A stretch of 64,000 bases of DNA. Origin: Plectrocnemia conspersa. Lineage: Eukaryota; Arthropoda; Insecta; Trichoptera; Polycentropodidae. A program made the position numbers and the translations under genes. Location: contig VTFK01000073.1 in NCBI GenBank assembly GCA_009617715.1, forward strand, positions 1,178,001 to 1,242,000, read 5' to 3'. The notes beneath the pieces are model-generated. The model saw only the letters and a program-made list of their open reading frames with translations, did not search any database and was not told the origin of the DNA. Of the stretch, positions 36,380-49,429 are shown piece by piece (within the stretch, counting starts at the first letter, position 1; every line of letters starts with the position of its first letter).

Positions 36380-36830
36380 TATCTCTATGGGGCTTTCAAT
36401 ATTTGGGTGAGAAAAACGAGCTAAAAAATGCTAATAGTCAGTTAAATTAACTGGAAAATTCAATCAAAACGTAACGAACAATGGCCGAGTTGAAAATTAT
36501 ACGTCTCACTGGGATTGGTTAGGGGATGATTCGATTTTTTCGAAGTTTAAAATCAGTTCCGGAGGGCAAACTTTGATCAAATCCCGATTTTCTGGATGCG
36601 AAAATAATGGCGCTTCGCGATAAACCTGACCTGTGTTAAACTTTGACCTTTTAACCCATTTAGTGTAGAGCTTTTGCAGCGAGCTTTTATTGTATGGTCC
36701 GTAGCAGAAAAAGCCTTCTTTCTAAAACGAGTTTCGATATATGGCAAACGGATGCGACATTCGACTCTTTGAACGTTTTTTACAAGTTGATAGTGCTGAT
36801 TTATCGTTTAAATTCCTATGTTTAAATGAA
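36380..36830. promoter_or_regulatory. GC-richer island with TCF-like sites, candidate enhancer
   Basis: Holds CTTTGATCAA at 36571-36580, a match to the TCF/LEF core CTTTGWW, and a second CTTTGACC about 70 bp further on. GAGCTTTTG at 36668-36676 and GATTGGTTAGGGG at 36513-36525 recur elsewhere in the window. No coding frame. Wnt responsiveness would be pure inference. Confidence 0.45.
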
Positions 36831-38380
36831 GTTATGTTTATCTACCAGACAAAACGCTTTTACTATAGCATATACATTACTTGAAAATGAAGAATTGGTA
36901 TCTGTTAATTTAAAAAATATTTTTTTTAAATTTAATATAATTGTTAACTATCATAAGTTAAGTTTTATATTTTATAGTTCATTTAGCATTTTTTATTGTA
37001 GACCTACTATATTAATAACGTTATTTTAGTATTTAATTTAGATGAATAATTCATTACAAGTTGAGAATCTTTTTACAGTTTTTCCCAATATTAATTTATT
37101 ATCAGTTTTTTATTTTATATAAATTAAAATGCCATAAATACCATATTTTAGTTTTATATATTCATATATTATATATCATGACTTTCTACTATAGGTTAAT
37201 AATATTAAGTATTAATGCAAATCATTCAGCTTAAAATTAAATTGTTATGTTTTAAAGATACCTCATTTTGTAATAAAAAAAAAATATTATTAGCTTTTCA
37301 AATTGTCTAATGATATGTTAATTGAAACTCGAGAAAGAAGTTTTTGCTCTTTCACGTTTACTTTTGATGTTACCTTTCAAACTAATTCGATAATTTTATG
37401 CTTGATTTTTGTTTCTAATAGTTAACCCAATTTTGGGTTGCAATCATTAAGAAATCATGTTTAAGGCCCGCGGGTAAGTAACGACTAAAATTATTAATGG
37501 CGGTCTACCGGTGGCGAAACTTAAAGTTTTTCCACCCCCTTTCCTTAACAGGTGGTGAAAATAAACTAGTAAAATCATAAATATCTTTTTTATTTAATTC
37601 TAAAGTTATAAAATTGCCAAGTTACATATATAATAATTGATATATAAATAGGTAAAATTATCATTATTGGCTACTGTAAAAATCTTAATGAAATTTTCTT
37701 TCATTCATAAGAATAAAAGCATTTTCTTATAGTCATACTTTTAATGCAACCTTGTATATACATATGTTCAGGGTTTTAAATTAACTTAGGTTATTGATCT
37801 TTAATCATTTATTTAAGACATGATTAATCCTAGCTTTTTACATATTTTATTTTCTCTGTGTTGATAATAAAGCTTATTTCATTCGCTGATTTCTTGAAAC
37901 TTTGAAAATCGACTCATTTATCTTTGGGATTTGCATATAATATCGGTTTTGTTTAACATTCGACTTAACTACATGGAAGCTATTATTGTATTTTGTCTTA
38001 ATTTCAGAATCTTGAAAACACTTTGTTAAAAATAACATGATAACACGCATACCTTTATAATTTTTTACGTAAAAAAAGTTTCAAATTTTACACTCAGATA
38101 AGCTTCTTCGTTATTTTGAAATAAAAAAGTAGCTTAATAAAATTTATGGAGTAGTAAAATTCATACTTTTTAAAGACATATGATATGTGTTGGCGATAAG
38201 TTTTGCTGCTGTTTTCAATATATCTTAAAACAATCAAAATGTGCACAAGTTATCATGGTGCGATTTTCACATTTACATTTATTTACAGTAATTTTTTTAT
38301 ATTAAATATCAGGATTATGTTTTTATTTTCATTATGAAATCTATGTGAAGACAGTTTCAAGTATAATATCGCATTTTGCC
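36830..38380. other. AT-rich spacer with a small GC patch at 37440-37570
   Basis: The patch (GGCCCGCGGGTAAGTAACG, TAATGGCGGTCTACCGGTGGCG) may be a short regulatory island; GGTAAGTA there looks like a splice donor but has no exon before it. The rest is AT-rich without features. Confidence 0.4.
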
Positions 38381-38990
38381 TGCTAAACGTTTAGATTACC
38401 CGTCACAAAAAGAAGACGAAAAAAACCTCCGCCTGCAAGTGATAATCTCGGCGTATGATTTATGTAACTTGGCAAATTCCCGTCATTCTACAATTTGAAA
38501 ATAATTTTCTGCGAAATTTTCGGCCGCAATTTTTCACTGACTAATTCAGTCTCGGATTCAGCCGGGGTCCGCGAGCCAAAGTTATAAAGACCCGTTACTC
38601 CGTGAATAGTGAAAGTCATCCAGACGCTATTAAGGGGGTACGTGCAATTTTATTATATAATTTTATAATACACATATATACTTGTAGGCTCTATCTAGTC
38701 GTCCGAGGGGGTGGTCTTTGACGGAAAATATCCTGGCGCGAAGAAATTGCTCGCGGGCCGCATTATGCGAAAGAAAAACGCCGGCCCGTGACAAAGGGAC
38801 GTCTCCCTTTTATACCTTTTCGCCGGTTAAATTATTACAAGCGTGCCGGGAATTCCTCCTGACCGGTCGCAATAAATAGCAAAGAACCATCCAAAATATT
38901 TAAATTATTCGTAAATAAAAATAAGCGACCGGAACACAATGGACGCTTGAAAAAGTTCGCTCGATCAATCACGTTTTTTCCTCTTCTCAT
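38380..38990. promoter_or_regulatory. Large GC-rich island, candidate enhancer
   Basis: Two dense blocks (38410-38640 and 38690-38880). The second holds GCGGGCCGCATTA (38753-38765) followed by CCCGTGAC (38785-38792). Both words occur in the same order at 9700-9728. No coding frame. Confidence 0.45.
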
Positions 38991-39560
38991 ACACGAGCAA
39001 AGGGAAAATTCGACGTTTAAAAAAAATAAAGAAGGTTTATATATTTTTATATCTAGCTATATAAATATAATAGTATATCTATTGAATCTATTTAAAATAC
39101 CAGTTTGCCCTAAATAAGATTACGATCGTTATGCAGATACTAGACCAAGAATTCGTATATATGTTTGTACCGGTATACAGATGTCAAAAAACTAGATAAG
39201 ATAAATATATTTAAAACAACATAATTATCATTTTGCTTCAATATTTAATATACGTTACTTATTATTACTAAATAATTAGGTTTTTTATGTATTTCATGTT
39301 TTAGTAAAAATAATGTTTTTAAGTTTAATTGTCTTAAAAATCATTTTTAATTGCATTATGTTAATTTAAAATATTCATAGTACTAAGATACATATAAAAT
39401 ACATATAAATATTTTTATAATGTTTAAAAAATCTATATACACCAGTGCATACGCATTATTTTTTTAAATAAAATATATTACAACTATTGATATTCCAGGT
39501 ATAAAGGTTTGTGCAGTTATTAAAACATGAATTAAAATTAATACGTAATAAAGCTTCCCA
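38990..39560. other. AT-rich spacer
   Basis: No feature recognised. Confidence 0.5.
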
Positions 39561-40265
39561 GAACGTATATCATTTTAAAGTTGAGTTACTTTCTGACCAT
39601 CCACGTGTAGCCGCTGCACTAGCCCAAATCTGACAATTGAAGTGAAAAAGCTACTCGGTAGCATTTCTCTCGATTTTAATGGTGTCAACCTAAAAGTCTT
39701 AGTTCATCATTGATTGTTCATGTTAATTTGGTGTCAGCTCTAGTGGTCGATCTAAATTCTGATATGCGTACTTTTTTAAATAAATATTCATAGATACGTT
39801 TTTAATGACTTTCGACAAGTTGTTGTCATTGTTCAACCAACAGAAACAACACTAGTTTCGTATTGCCTACGGTTAGTAACCTTCCTTATTTTACTAAAAC
39901 GGTAATAAAATTTCTCGATGCTTAAATTCAAGTAGATGTCATACATACATATATTTTGAGAAGACTAGACAATGTTTGTCATTCCCCTCAAGGGTTTGCG
40001 ATTTAACCCAAGAAAGATACTTTGCTCTCCTACACTGATGGATGATGGGAGTCTAGCGTGTGGTGGACTGGCGTCCAACTGAAGGATGCTGTTGACAATC
40101 AAACTATTTTCGATCACTTGCTATTTTGCCGCCTATTAAAGCTAGGACGTCCAAACTATCTGACTTGTCTATGGCTGTCTCCATCCGGCTCCTTAATACG
40201 GTGGCATTGCACATTGATTTATTTAAAGTCACCTATGAGTAGCTGGTCCGGTTATTTTATTATTT
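39560..40265. other. Moderately GC-rich segment, unidentified
   Basis: Complex sequence with a denser part at 39985-40250. A 70-codon plus frame (40058-40270) and a similar stretch on the minus strand are open, but neither resembles a known family. It lacks the CpG-rich style of the islands, so it may be an old unrecognised transposon. Confidence 0.3.
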
Positions 40266-41740
40266 TATGATATTCTTTCGTGTTTTTTATTTAATTCTTT
40301 TTAGTTATAAAAAATATATATTTGTATATATTGCTAATAAATTTATATATTGAAACCAATTGTTCAATTTTCTATAACACAACAATATTATTCCCACGCA
40401 TTATTGTCATAATTTAATTAAAACATTTATTTTTAAGGATCTAATTATGTATAGTGAATCTGTTTATGTACATCTTTTGTCTGATTTTATACAATTTAAA
40501 TCGACTTTTAGCAGGTTTTTAGACCTCTAATATTTAAAATTAAATTAATTAATTTTTGATTGAATTTTAATTATAAATAAATAATATTTGTTTGGAATAA
40601 TTAATAAATGAAATAAATATAATGTATTACAAAGTGTTAATAAATTTAATTAACATTTTGCGCCAAATATTTTATTAAATAATATATAAACAAATATTTC
40701 TGGTATCACAGACGATACAATAAATTGCGTTTATTTTAATTTTTAATTATAAAATATTTTTTTTACTAATATAAAATTTATTTCATTTCTTATTTATTTA
40801 TTTTTGCTGATTCTAAGTAATTATAACTTTTTTATAGAATAGTAAGTCTTTTTTAATATTTATTTATATTGCTATTTTTTATATTTTCTGTATTTAATAA
40901 AGTTAGAGAAATCATAAAAAAAAGTTTAATGTAAAGTATTAATAAATATATTATAATAGAGCCTTAAAATATGATTTTATTTGTTTTTATTTGTTTTATG
41001 ACAAAATTATGAACATATTAGCCTTTTTGCTTGATAGATGATATTAAACTGTTTTCTCTAGCTTTTTTGTATATCAGTATAAGTACATGTAATTATTTAA
41101 AAACATTTTTTTTTGGCCATCCTTTACTTGTGTATATGAAATAATAGGTTCAGAAATAAGCAAAATAATAAAATTGTAATGAGCAATTTATTACAAATAC
41201 GTAATGATTTATTTGAAGTTGGTATTTATATTATTATGGTTAGCCACCTTTATATTAAAGTCCCTGCGTCTAAATGTCACGGCACTGTTAACTTTACCGT
41301 TATATAGCAAATACATACACATGTATATTTAAGCTTAACTAATGAAAATATTCAACAGCCTCCGTTTAGTTTTATTATTATTCCGCATTACCGTGCAAAA
41401 CCAACAACACCTGGTGTTTCAGTTTACTTGTTCAAATAATAAAACTGCGATCCTTGAAAAAACAGAGTAGATACATTTTTTTATAAAATGGAAATTAAAT
41501 ATATTTAATAAAATATTTTAGATTTAATATTAAAAAACAAATTAAAAGTATAAAGCTAAAGTAGAATATGACAATTAATGTTTTCGTTAAGAACTAATAT
41601 AATTCTGTTTTATCGTACTAAATAAATATTAAAATTAAAGCATAAATCTAAATTATTAATATTTTTTACAATAAGTAAACTATTTTCCGTGCTATCCCTA
41701 ACATATTGAAAACGTCTTGAATTTATTACATATTTCATTT
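40265..41740. other. AT-rich spacer
   Basis: Extremely AT-rich; no gene, repeat family or transposon motif recognised. Confidence 0.55.
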
Positions 41741-42230
41741 TTAGTCTAAAGGAAGAAAGAGCGTCATAAAGGAAGGTTTGGCATCGTATTACAAGACGAT
41801 ATAATTAAACAATTTTCCGGCTTTTGTCGGTCGGCGCTCGTAAATTTGTCCGACGCGTTATAGACACAAAGTCAGGAAGAAAAGGAAGAAGAAGAAAATA
41901 GGAGTAATAAACGTCGTCGGGTATCATTTATGGCCCGCCGGCATAATAATGAAGGCATTAAAATATACGGCCGCCATTGAAAAGGGGCGCAGACCACGAA
42001 CGGGCATTCCACACCTTTGTAGGGCCACTGATATATAGTGCGTCTCTTTTCTGCGCGAGGAAGCGATACAGAACCGGTGGCGCGCGTTCCTTGATAATAA
42101 AGGTTTACCGGCGAGGTCATTGCGGAAGGCCGTTACACTTTGTAAGGTCTAATTTACCCCGCCCGTGAAATTTTGTGGGTTGAAATTTTTAAGGCATCGC
42201 CGCTCTGCTCAATTTTGAGAAGATAAGCCT
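41740..42230. promoter_or_regulatory. GC-rich island, candidate enhancer
   Basis: Dense from 41815 to 42170, with ATTTATGGCCCGCCG (41926-41940), similar to the 11047-11060 word, and a TTACACTTTG/CCCGCCCGTGA pair near 42134-42168. Opposing 82- and 63-codon frames are taken as composition effects. Confidence 0.45.
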
Positions 42231-42522
42231 AGTTAAAAGTAAAAATTTATCTTATTACTTGATTCCCAAAAAAATATTTAATAGTTTTCTAAAATTAAAA
42301 ATTAATTGTAAAGCTTAAAATATTATAGAAAAGACTACAACTACTACACGTAAAGCTTAGTTGTCAAAACTTTTCATTGCTTATATTTAATTGCAATATT
42401 CGACCGACTAAGATTTTAACTTCTTCATTGTTTTACAAATACACGAAACGTACTGGTTTTATATTATATATATATTGATAAAATATGAATATGATACTGC
42501 GATTTACTTATGGTATAAGTGT

Positions 42523-42586
42523 GTGACTAATATCTGATAGACTTCAGAAAGTTCAAATCCCATACGACCCTAGTGTTTTTTAATAT
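42523..42586 (+). repeat. Short dispersed repeat (SINE-like family 1), copy 2
   Basis: Shares GTGACTAATA at the start and ACCCTAGTGTTTTT.AATAT at the end with 10038-10098. It contains AGTTCAAATCC (42550-42560), close to a tRNA B-box. A TGGTATAAGTG upstream at 42510 is a poor A-box-like match. This suggests a tRNA-derived SINE, but two copies are too few to be sure. Confidence 0.5.
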
Positions 42587-42817
42587 CTAACATGTTCAGA
42601 AAATCACAACTAATGATAATTCATTAATTATAATTTTGATTTATCATTATGGATTGGTTTTTTTTTATTTCACGGATAATTAAAGTAATTAGTGATTAAA
42701 ATAAAATCGATCTAAGTTGTGCATAGTGACATGTAGTAATTATGAGCTGTATTAATAGTTTTTACAGATTTATAAATTATGATTTTAGCGTTTATGATCT
42801 TAGCGATTATGTTTACT

Positions 42818-42860
42818 TTACTCAGTTGAATCTCATTGGACTAACGCCTGTCGTGCTGCA
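42818..42860. repeat. Short dispersed repeat (family 2), partial copy
   Basis: CATTGGACTAACGCCTG (to 42850) matches CATTAGGCTAGCGCCTG at 60551-60567. Confidence 0.4.
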
Positions 42861-43489
42861 TAGGAATACTTACAATAAATAATGCATCTCTTATCACTAC
42901 TTGCCTTTACCAAAAGTATTCCCTGCCTCGTTCTACATTTAACCAGACAGCTTTAGTCAATAATGACAAGCATTCAAATATTTATATTCCGTCCAGTTAA
43001 GGTCATTGTTGTTACCTTTTTCTCCTCTTACCCTCAAGTTTATTGAACATTAATCGTTTTATCAGTTTCGAGTCTTAAATGTGAGACTACGTGTTATGTT
43101 ATATTCTTATTATACTTCACAACGTCAGGCTACTGATTCAACTCGTAATGTGGGCCGACAATATATGATATTATTTATATATATTAAAATACTCTTTTAA
43201 GAAATGTTTTGCATTTTAATTATTTAATTTGATTTACTATTATTAATAACAGTTATTTTAAATTAAATGGCAATTAGATTTTGTACGTAATTAAATTCTT
43301 TTAAAACTAATTTATGCAAATAATTACACCGTAATTAAATCAAAATTTTAATACAGTTTACATGTTTAATTGCAGCCAATTTTATCAAATATAATATGCG
43401 CAAATTGAGTAAATTTTATAGTTTATAGCTTTAAAATTTCACTAAAAACCTAAATCGCTTTGAGCTATTAACATTTATATACACTGGAT

Positions 43490-43950
43490 AATAGCCACAA
43501 TTTGCAAAAATTCTACATGTTTTTTAATGTCGTCATTATGGCAAACGCATAATTCGTAATTGTACGTTTACGTCAACTCGTTCATATTTCATAACGTAAT
43601 TTTTTGTGTATACCAAAAGTCGACAACAGCACGCGATTTTATTTTACGTACTTAGGTAATATTTTTTGAAGTGAAGCGGAAGAAAAAACACAAACACATC
43701 TCTCTCGACCCTTTCAACGAGGGAACCTTTCTCTTTCTCTGCGTCTTGTCGGAATTATATTTCTTTGTTATAATGCCAACGCGACATGTCGCTTACATTA
43801 GTGCGACAATCCATCAAGTGGACACGAACCGACGGAGGCCACTGTCCGACAACGGGTTTGGCTTGTCCAGCCCTTAATGCCTTCGGTTAAGGGCAAAAAG
43901 TGCACGGACCTTGAAGAGCTTTCGAGAGTGGCTCAATTAGTAGTAGCAAA
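43490..43950. promoter_or_regulatory. GC-richer island, candidate regulatory element
   Basis: Complex sequence, densest at 43660-43930. The 68-codon frame (43671-43877) has no family resemblance. Regulatory role inferred. Confidence 0.4.
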
Positions 43951-44099
43951 AAAATTCAAGTATATTTAATTTTCACGGAAATATTCAAGCATTGAATGGA
44001 TCTCTTTGAAATATTTTCGATCCATATACTGTAGGGGTAAAATCAATGTTATGCATCCATATAAAGTTTGGATTTTAAATAAAAAAAATAATAATTTCT

Positions 44100-44460
44100 A
44101 AAACATTGATCAGACCAAGACTGACAAATGGCTACTTAATACATTAAAAATAATGTGCTCTACATTATATATGAAACTATAAAGGCAGGCAATGAGTAGC
44201 GTATTAAAAATATCTAAGAACTATACCTGTACTAAGGAGAGAGAGTGTTTCTACTTTTATTCGGAATGCATGGCTTTGGTGGGCGAATCACATTGCTCAA
44301 ATGTATTTCATCTAACTTCCGAAAACTACAGGTTAGCCGAAGATCAGCGGAAAGACTAAGGCATCGGCGGTTGGATTGCCTAACAGTCTGAGCTAACAAC
44401 TGGAAAAACCTGTCGCATTCTTGGATGAGGCAAAACCCTAAAATGAATAAATAAATATAT
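44100..44460 (+). pseudogene. LINE C-terminal remnant (post-RT region)
   Basis: Begins KTLIRPRLTNG at 44100 (family YKTLIRPVLTYGSETW) and, after stops, reads NAWLWWANHIAQM (family LRWAGHIARM) around 44263-44304. Then in another frame it reads RRLDCLTV*ANNWKNLSHSW (family RWxDDVxxxAxNWxxxAQDR), and shortly afterwards ends in AATAAATAAAT and an A run near 44467-44476 that fits a LINE 3' tail. No RT palm motif is present, so this is a 5'-truncated, decayed insertion, as is usual for LINEs. It is the same general type as the 21.2 kb copy but clearly a different element. Confidence 0.7.
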
Positions 44461-44499
44461 GTTTACAAAAAAAAAATATAAAATATTTTACACTGATAA

Positions 44500-44780
44500 A
44501 AAAACACAACTGAAGCTACGTTGCATACTATCCAGGGCACAGACTCTCAGCGACATGATAACTAGAGGCTGTTGGTCCACAAAATTCGGATGAGTTCATC
44601 ATCACAAGGAAAACGAAGCGGCGCAAATTGTGGGCTGACTCTCTCAATGATCTCACTCTGCGGAGACAGCTCTAAAGGGTGTAGTTATAGGGATTCTCTA
44701 CCTAAAATGGGTCTCAACTGGGCATCTTCAATAAAGGGTGGTCAGTCAACGACAAAAACTTCATAAATGGCAGCCTGTTA
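44500..44780. other. Moderately GC-rich segment, unidentified
   Basis: Follows the LINE tail. A 64-codon plus frame (44572-44766) and the minus strand both contain open stretches (minus: NSSEFCGPTASSYHVAES), none matching a family I know. Position and composition suggest transposon debris rather than an island. Confidence 0.3.
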
Positions 44781-44912
44781 TTGTGTTAGGCTACTAAAAA
44801 CCTTCAATGTGAAGAGGAAACTAACCAAGGTTTAAAAAAACCATTGTGTCAAAGCAAAAAAAAAAAATTGCGCTGTCCTTTTTCTTCTGAATTTAAAATT
44901 AACTGTCTAGCG

Positions 44913-44956
44913 TAGGTTAAAACTGTGGATATAACTAGCGCCTAACATGTTTAATA
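44913..44956. repeat. Short dispersed repeat (family 2), partial copy
   Basis: GTAGGT followed about 25 bp later by CTAGCGCCTAACATGTTTAA, matching GTAGGT...CTAGCGCCTGACATGTTGAA at 60536-60577 (18 of 21 in the second block). Confidence 0.45.
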
Positions 44957-44999
44957 AGTAGTTCCAAAAAATATTACAACTCAGGCAAAATATATTTCC

Positions 45000-47430
45000 A
45001 GATAACGTCGTTTTCTCATTTGGTAACCGGTCGCTACATTTTGAATATTTCTTAAAGCCGATTTTTGTGTTTTCGAGCTAATATAGCTCTCTTCTTTCAT
45101 TTTTTTATAAAGCTATTTATATGCTTGCTTGCTATTTTACGAGATATCTCTAAAGACAATTTTAAAAATATCTAAGAGCGATACATTACCACATTTATAA
45201 AATTTACAAAGCTTTTTATGAATCATTATAAAATATGCACAACTTTTTATATCTGTAAATTCTGGGTCAATGCAATATTTTTCAGCTCACAAAATGTTCA
45301 TTAGCTATTAAGCTTTAAAATGACAAGTCACTAAATTGTTTAAAAATAGCATAAAAATTCGATTTAGTGACATCTAAATAATAAAAATATTAAAACAACC
45401 TGCTCAAATAGTTTTAGGCAAAATATACACGTATTATGCAACACTTTATAAATGTTTCACTATTATTGCTGAATATCATTGGATGTTCACATACTCGTAT
45501 ATATACAATATTCTCACATGAGAAAACTTTAACGTTTCTCTTTAACGGTTAGAATTTGTTTTGAATATAAACGAGAATTTTGAACGCACGTTTAAGGAAT
45601 AAATTATATCGCGCTAACCAATTAAACCGTATTAGTCGCTATAACCAAAAATGTTCACTTTGACGTACAGAAAATTTAATTAAACATTATTAATTGTTGT
45701 CTAATAACATTTGCACACCTTCTAGTCTGAAGCGTGTACAAGCAGATGTTAGCTTGGTTTATACTATGATTGATGATTATTTGTGCACTGTCATGGCTTG
45801 CATTGCAGCCTAAACTAGGTTAAGCTATATATTTATACCCATCAGTCAATATTGAACGAAGTATACGATATAAATATTTAAATATTAATCACAAATATAA
45901 TTGTCTTATACATGCATATTTTATTGATTGAATATTATTAAACTTTTGAGATAACATGACGAAGGTATGTTTTGTACCCTCATCATAAAGAATTTAAGCG
46001 GACAGAGTTTCACATCGACCATGATGGAGTTTGATTTTCATAGATAGGTAACCCCTGAATTCATAAAGTAGTATGTATAGTACATTAGCGTTAACTGTGT
46101 ACGTCAGGTAAACAAGTCCGACAGGGAAAATTCAGAACAATGTTATAATTAAGCTTACAAGAGGCTACGTACATATGTTAATACATTGGGGGGAATTTTA
46201 TACTTTTCATAAAATTTATAATGATTGAGTATTATAACAATACCCTGCAACTAGAAATTACACACGTTAAAATAAATATTTGCATTATTTATAGCTTAAA
46301 AAAAATGTTATCGTGCAATGTTTTTATTATTATTTCTTTAATATATTTACCCTATATCCTACTAAGAAAACTCTTATAAATAATGATTATTTTTAATTTG
46401 TAGATATCTTATAAGTAATCACAAATATTTTTATTTAATTTATTACATGCAAACAGTTTTTTATGTGTAGATATTTTTCATTTTATATAAGAAAATATAC
46501 AAAATTCGCTTTATCAATTATTTTATAATGTTAACTAAATATAAGCATAGTCGACATTCAACTTTCTGATTATTTACCAAAGATGATATTGTAGTACAAT
46601 AAATTAAAAACTAAAATACAAAATAATAGATCGCACTTAAATTACTATGGATACAACTGTCTATGTTAAACTTTAATACATATAACCAAAATAAAATATA
46701 TTTTTTCAAATTCTAGAAAGGTCTTTTCTTTTAAAGAAATTAAATAATGGTAAAATAATTGCATACTTTAGCATTACAGAAATTAATGACGACAGATTTT
46801 TGTCAAATGAATATTTGATTAAATAATAAAATTACTGGAAAATATAAATTTCAATATGCAAATATAAAAAATAATATTATATATTTATATAAAATAATTT
46901 ATTTGCTTAAACATAAAAGCATTGTTTAAATCTAAAAATTAACTAAATAACTGTTATAAATAGAAGCTATTCCAATAAACTAGTAATAATAATTTATTAA
47001 AGTAATTTTAACGTAAATATAATACAGATAATGTTTGCTAAATAAATATTTTGCTCTGCTTTACGCAATAAAATTCAATATCCATTAATAGTTTAATCGT
47101 TAAACGCGTTTTTAGAACATATAATATTTATATTAAAATATTTAAATTGATAATAATATTTAATTTAATATTAAAATTATTAATATTATATTTTATATTT
47201 ATAGACAAATAGAATTGTTAATATATTATTAAATTATATAATAATCGACCATAACAACTGGTATAAATCTATTCTTACCCTTAGATACACATGCTTACCA
47301 CTAGGTATGGTTTTCTAAATAAAATTTAAATTACATTTGTAATTAATTAAGAATTAATTCACTATATTTTGACTTACATAAAAATGATAGACATATTAAT
47401 ACTAGTCGCATTAAGTTTAATAAACATATT
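45000..47430. other. AT-rich spacer
   Basis: Mostly AT-rich, extremely so at 46860-47250. Slightly more complex patches at 45500-45820 and 45960-46150 carry no recognised motif. Confidence 0.5.
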
Positions 47431-48150
47431 AATTTTTTATAATTTAACAGACACCTTAGCGACTCTGTCAAAATATCTCGTACAGTCATCGGTCTTTATT
47501 AGAATACACTCTCATGTATAACAAGTACGGCCAACTTTGACTTTAGTACTTCATGCGAAAAAATCTCGACAAGACCCAAGATTAACCCTTGTTGTTATTT
47601 GACCCGCATGAGTTCAAGTTGAATTACGACTGGGTTATATAATACAAATCCATGATTAATTATATTACGTATACACGCATTGTGTTCAACATTAAACAAT
47701 ATTCGGCTTAGTTTTTGTTATATAGAATAAGAAAAAACACACTGTATAATAACAATGAGGGTTTTATTGGGAAACCATGGGTGTACGAAAGTTGCTTTCT
47801 CACAGCCACAATTACGCCATTTTTCCCATTATTGTTTCGCTTACTAGAAAAGCTTCCGCAGTCGTATTGGAATTACAACACGGGGGTCTAGCCGTATGAA
47901 TGTGGTGTTATTGTCTTGCCGGAATGAGTTTCACAGGAAACGTGACTGGAATGCTTCACAAAAGGATTCGCGGAACTTGTCGTCCCCCTTGGTGTTTGAT
48001 TCTGAAACTTTTCAGTGTCTCGGAGCTGGATAATTTCACGCTTTTGAACCGGGGAGACAAAAAATACTCACACGCAAGCTAACTTTAGAACACTATTTTA
48101 ATTATCAACTTTGCTTTGATATCGGAAGAGACTCTCTGGAAATGGCAATT
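47430..48150. promoter_or_regulatory. Candidate regulatory island, main part 47750-48080
   Basis: A weak patch at 47455-47640 is followed by a dense one at 47755-48080 (CTTCCGCAGTCGTATTGG, GGATTCGCGGAACTTGTCG). The 60-codon frame (47900-48082) shows no domain. Confidence 0.4.
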
Positions 48151-48879
48151 AAACATTTTTAATTGAGATTTCTTATATATACATTTATTTAATATAGAAA
48201 ATATTATAATTATTTTTTATTTAATTATATTATTATATACTAATTAGCACATAATTATGTTTTATTTACGGATTGCAATATCGGTGACCGAAAATCGAAT
48301 TTCGATACTATTGGTTATTAAATCCAAAATGAAATACTAGTTATACCGGGACTCGACAATACTCTTGAAACCCTTCCAATCAGCATTTTTATAGTCAAAG
48401 ACAATTTTATGGATAATCTTGACCTTACACTCAGTGTAAAAACACAGGTAGTATTTCGATTGGTAGGATAATGCGTTTTTTAATTTAAATAGTACAGAAT
48501 CAGATACTGATGACGATTTTATTAATATGACGTAGAAAATTTAAAACAAATATCTCAAACAACTTATAAACTTAATAATGAAGTGTTAATATACTTTTAT
48601 GTATTTCTTTCTGTTAATTTTTAATGTATACTATAATAGTTGCAAAAATAAAAACTTATTAAGAAAAATAATATAAAGATTAAAATAATGCTTTATTTTA
48701 AATACATTAATAAATGTATTTTTAATAGCTATATTTCATCATTATATTTATTTTTTACTCTTATTTATATCGATGTAAGTACTGTTAGATTTAACTTACA
48801 GATTTTAGTACTGAAAAAGACATACAATCTGTAGTCTAATACTGTTAAAAAAATAAATGTACACAATATCGACGGGTCA

Positions 48880-49160
48880 AAAAAAGCAATCTTCTTTCAA
48901 AGCCGTTAAACTCCACCATATCGTATCGAATAGGCTTTTATAAAAAAAAAACACACCCAGAGAGGAGACCATGAAAAACTTGACGGCAGATGGCAGTTAA
49001 TTTGATTTCCATAATGGTGTTTTGCCGGCAATATAATGAACACCATCTGTTGCCCGCGTTAAATTTCCACAACGGGCCACTCCTAAGGGCCTTAACCCTT
49101 AACTGTCAGACAGCTCACTTTTTTAACGCAATACTTTACACAGTAGTCTACTATACTCAG
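48880..49160. promoter_or_regulatory. Small GC-richer island
   Basis: Complex from 48960 to 49110 (GGCAGATGGCAGTTAATTTG, TTGCCCGCGTTAAATTTCC). A 60-codon frame here shows no domain. Confidence 0.35.
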
Positions 49161-49429
49161 ATATATCAATAAGTTTGTGTGATGCATATGACGTACATGT
49201 ATATAGTTCACAAGAATTTTTTATACTTTAATGGTATTTATAAAAAAAAAAATTATCTTTTTTTACAGACTTTACATTTTTGATTACAATATTTTTATAT
49301 TTAAATAAATAATTGTTTATACTAAAAATACCCTTGATAAGAGTTGGATTATAATAAAATGCTAGTAGGGTTAACAAACAGAGGCGAGAGGACAAAGGGG
49401 CATCAAGCATCTTAACAGAATAAATAACA

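Larger units (their letters stand above)
42230..43490. other. AT-rich spacer with SINE-like fragments
   Basis: Contains the short repeats at 42523-42586 and 42818-42860 and a more complex stretch at 42840-43150, otherwise AT-rich. Confidence 0.4.

Noticed and set aside
42510..42590. A functional tRNA gene at the GTTCAAATCC word
   Set aside because: No acceptor stem or anticodon arm pairs, and the A-box is poor. At best it is a tRNA-derived repeat.
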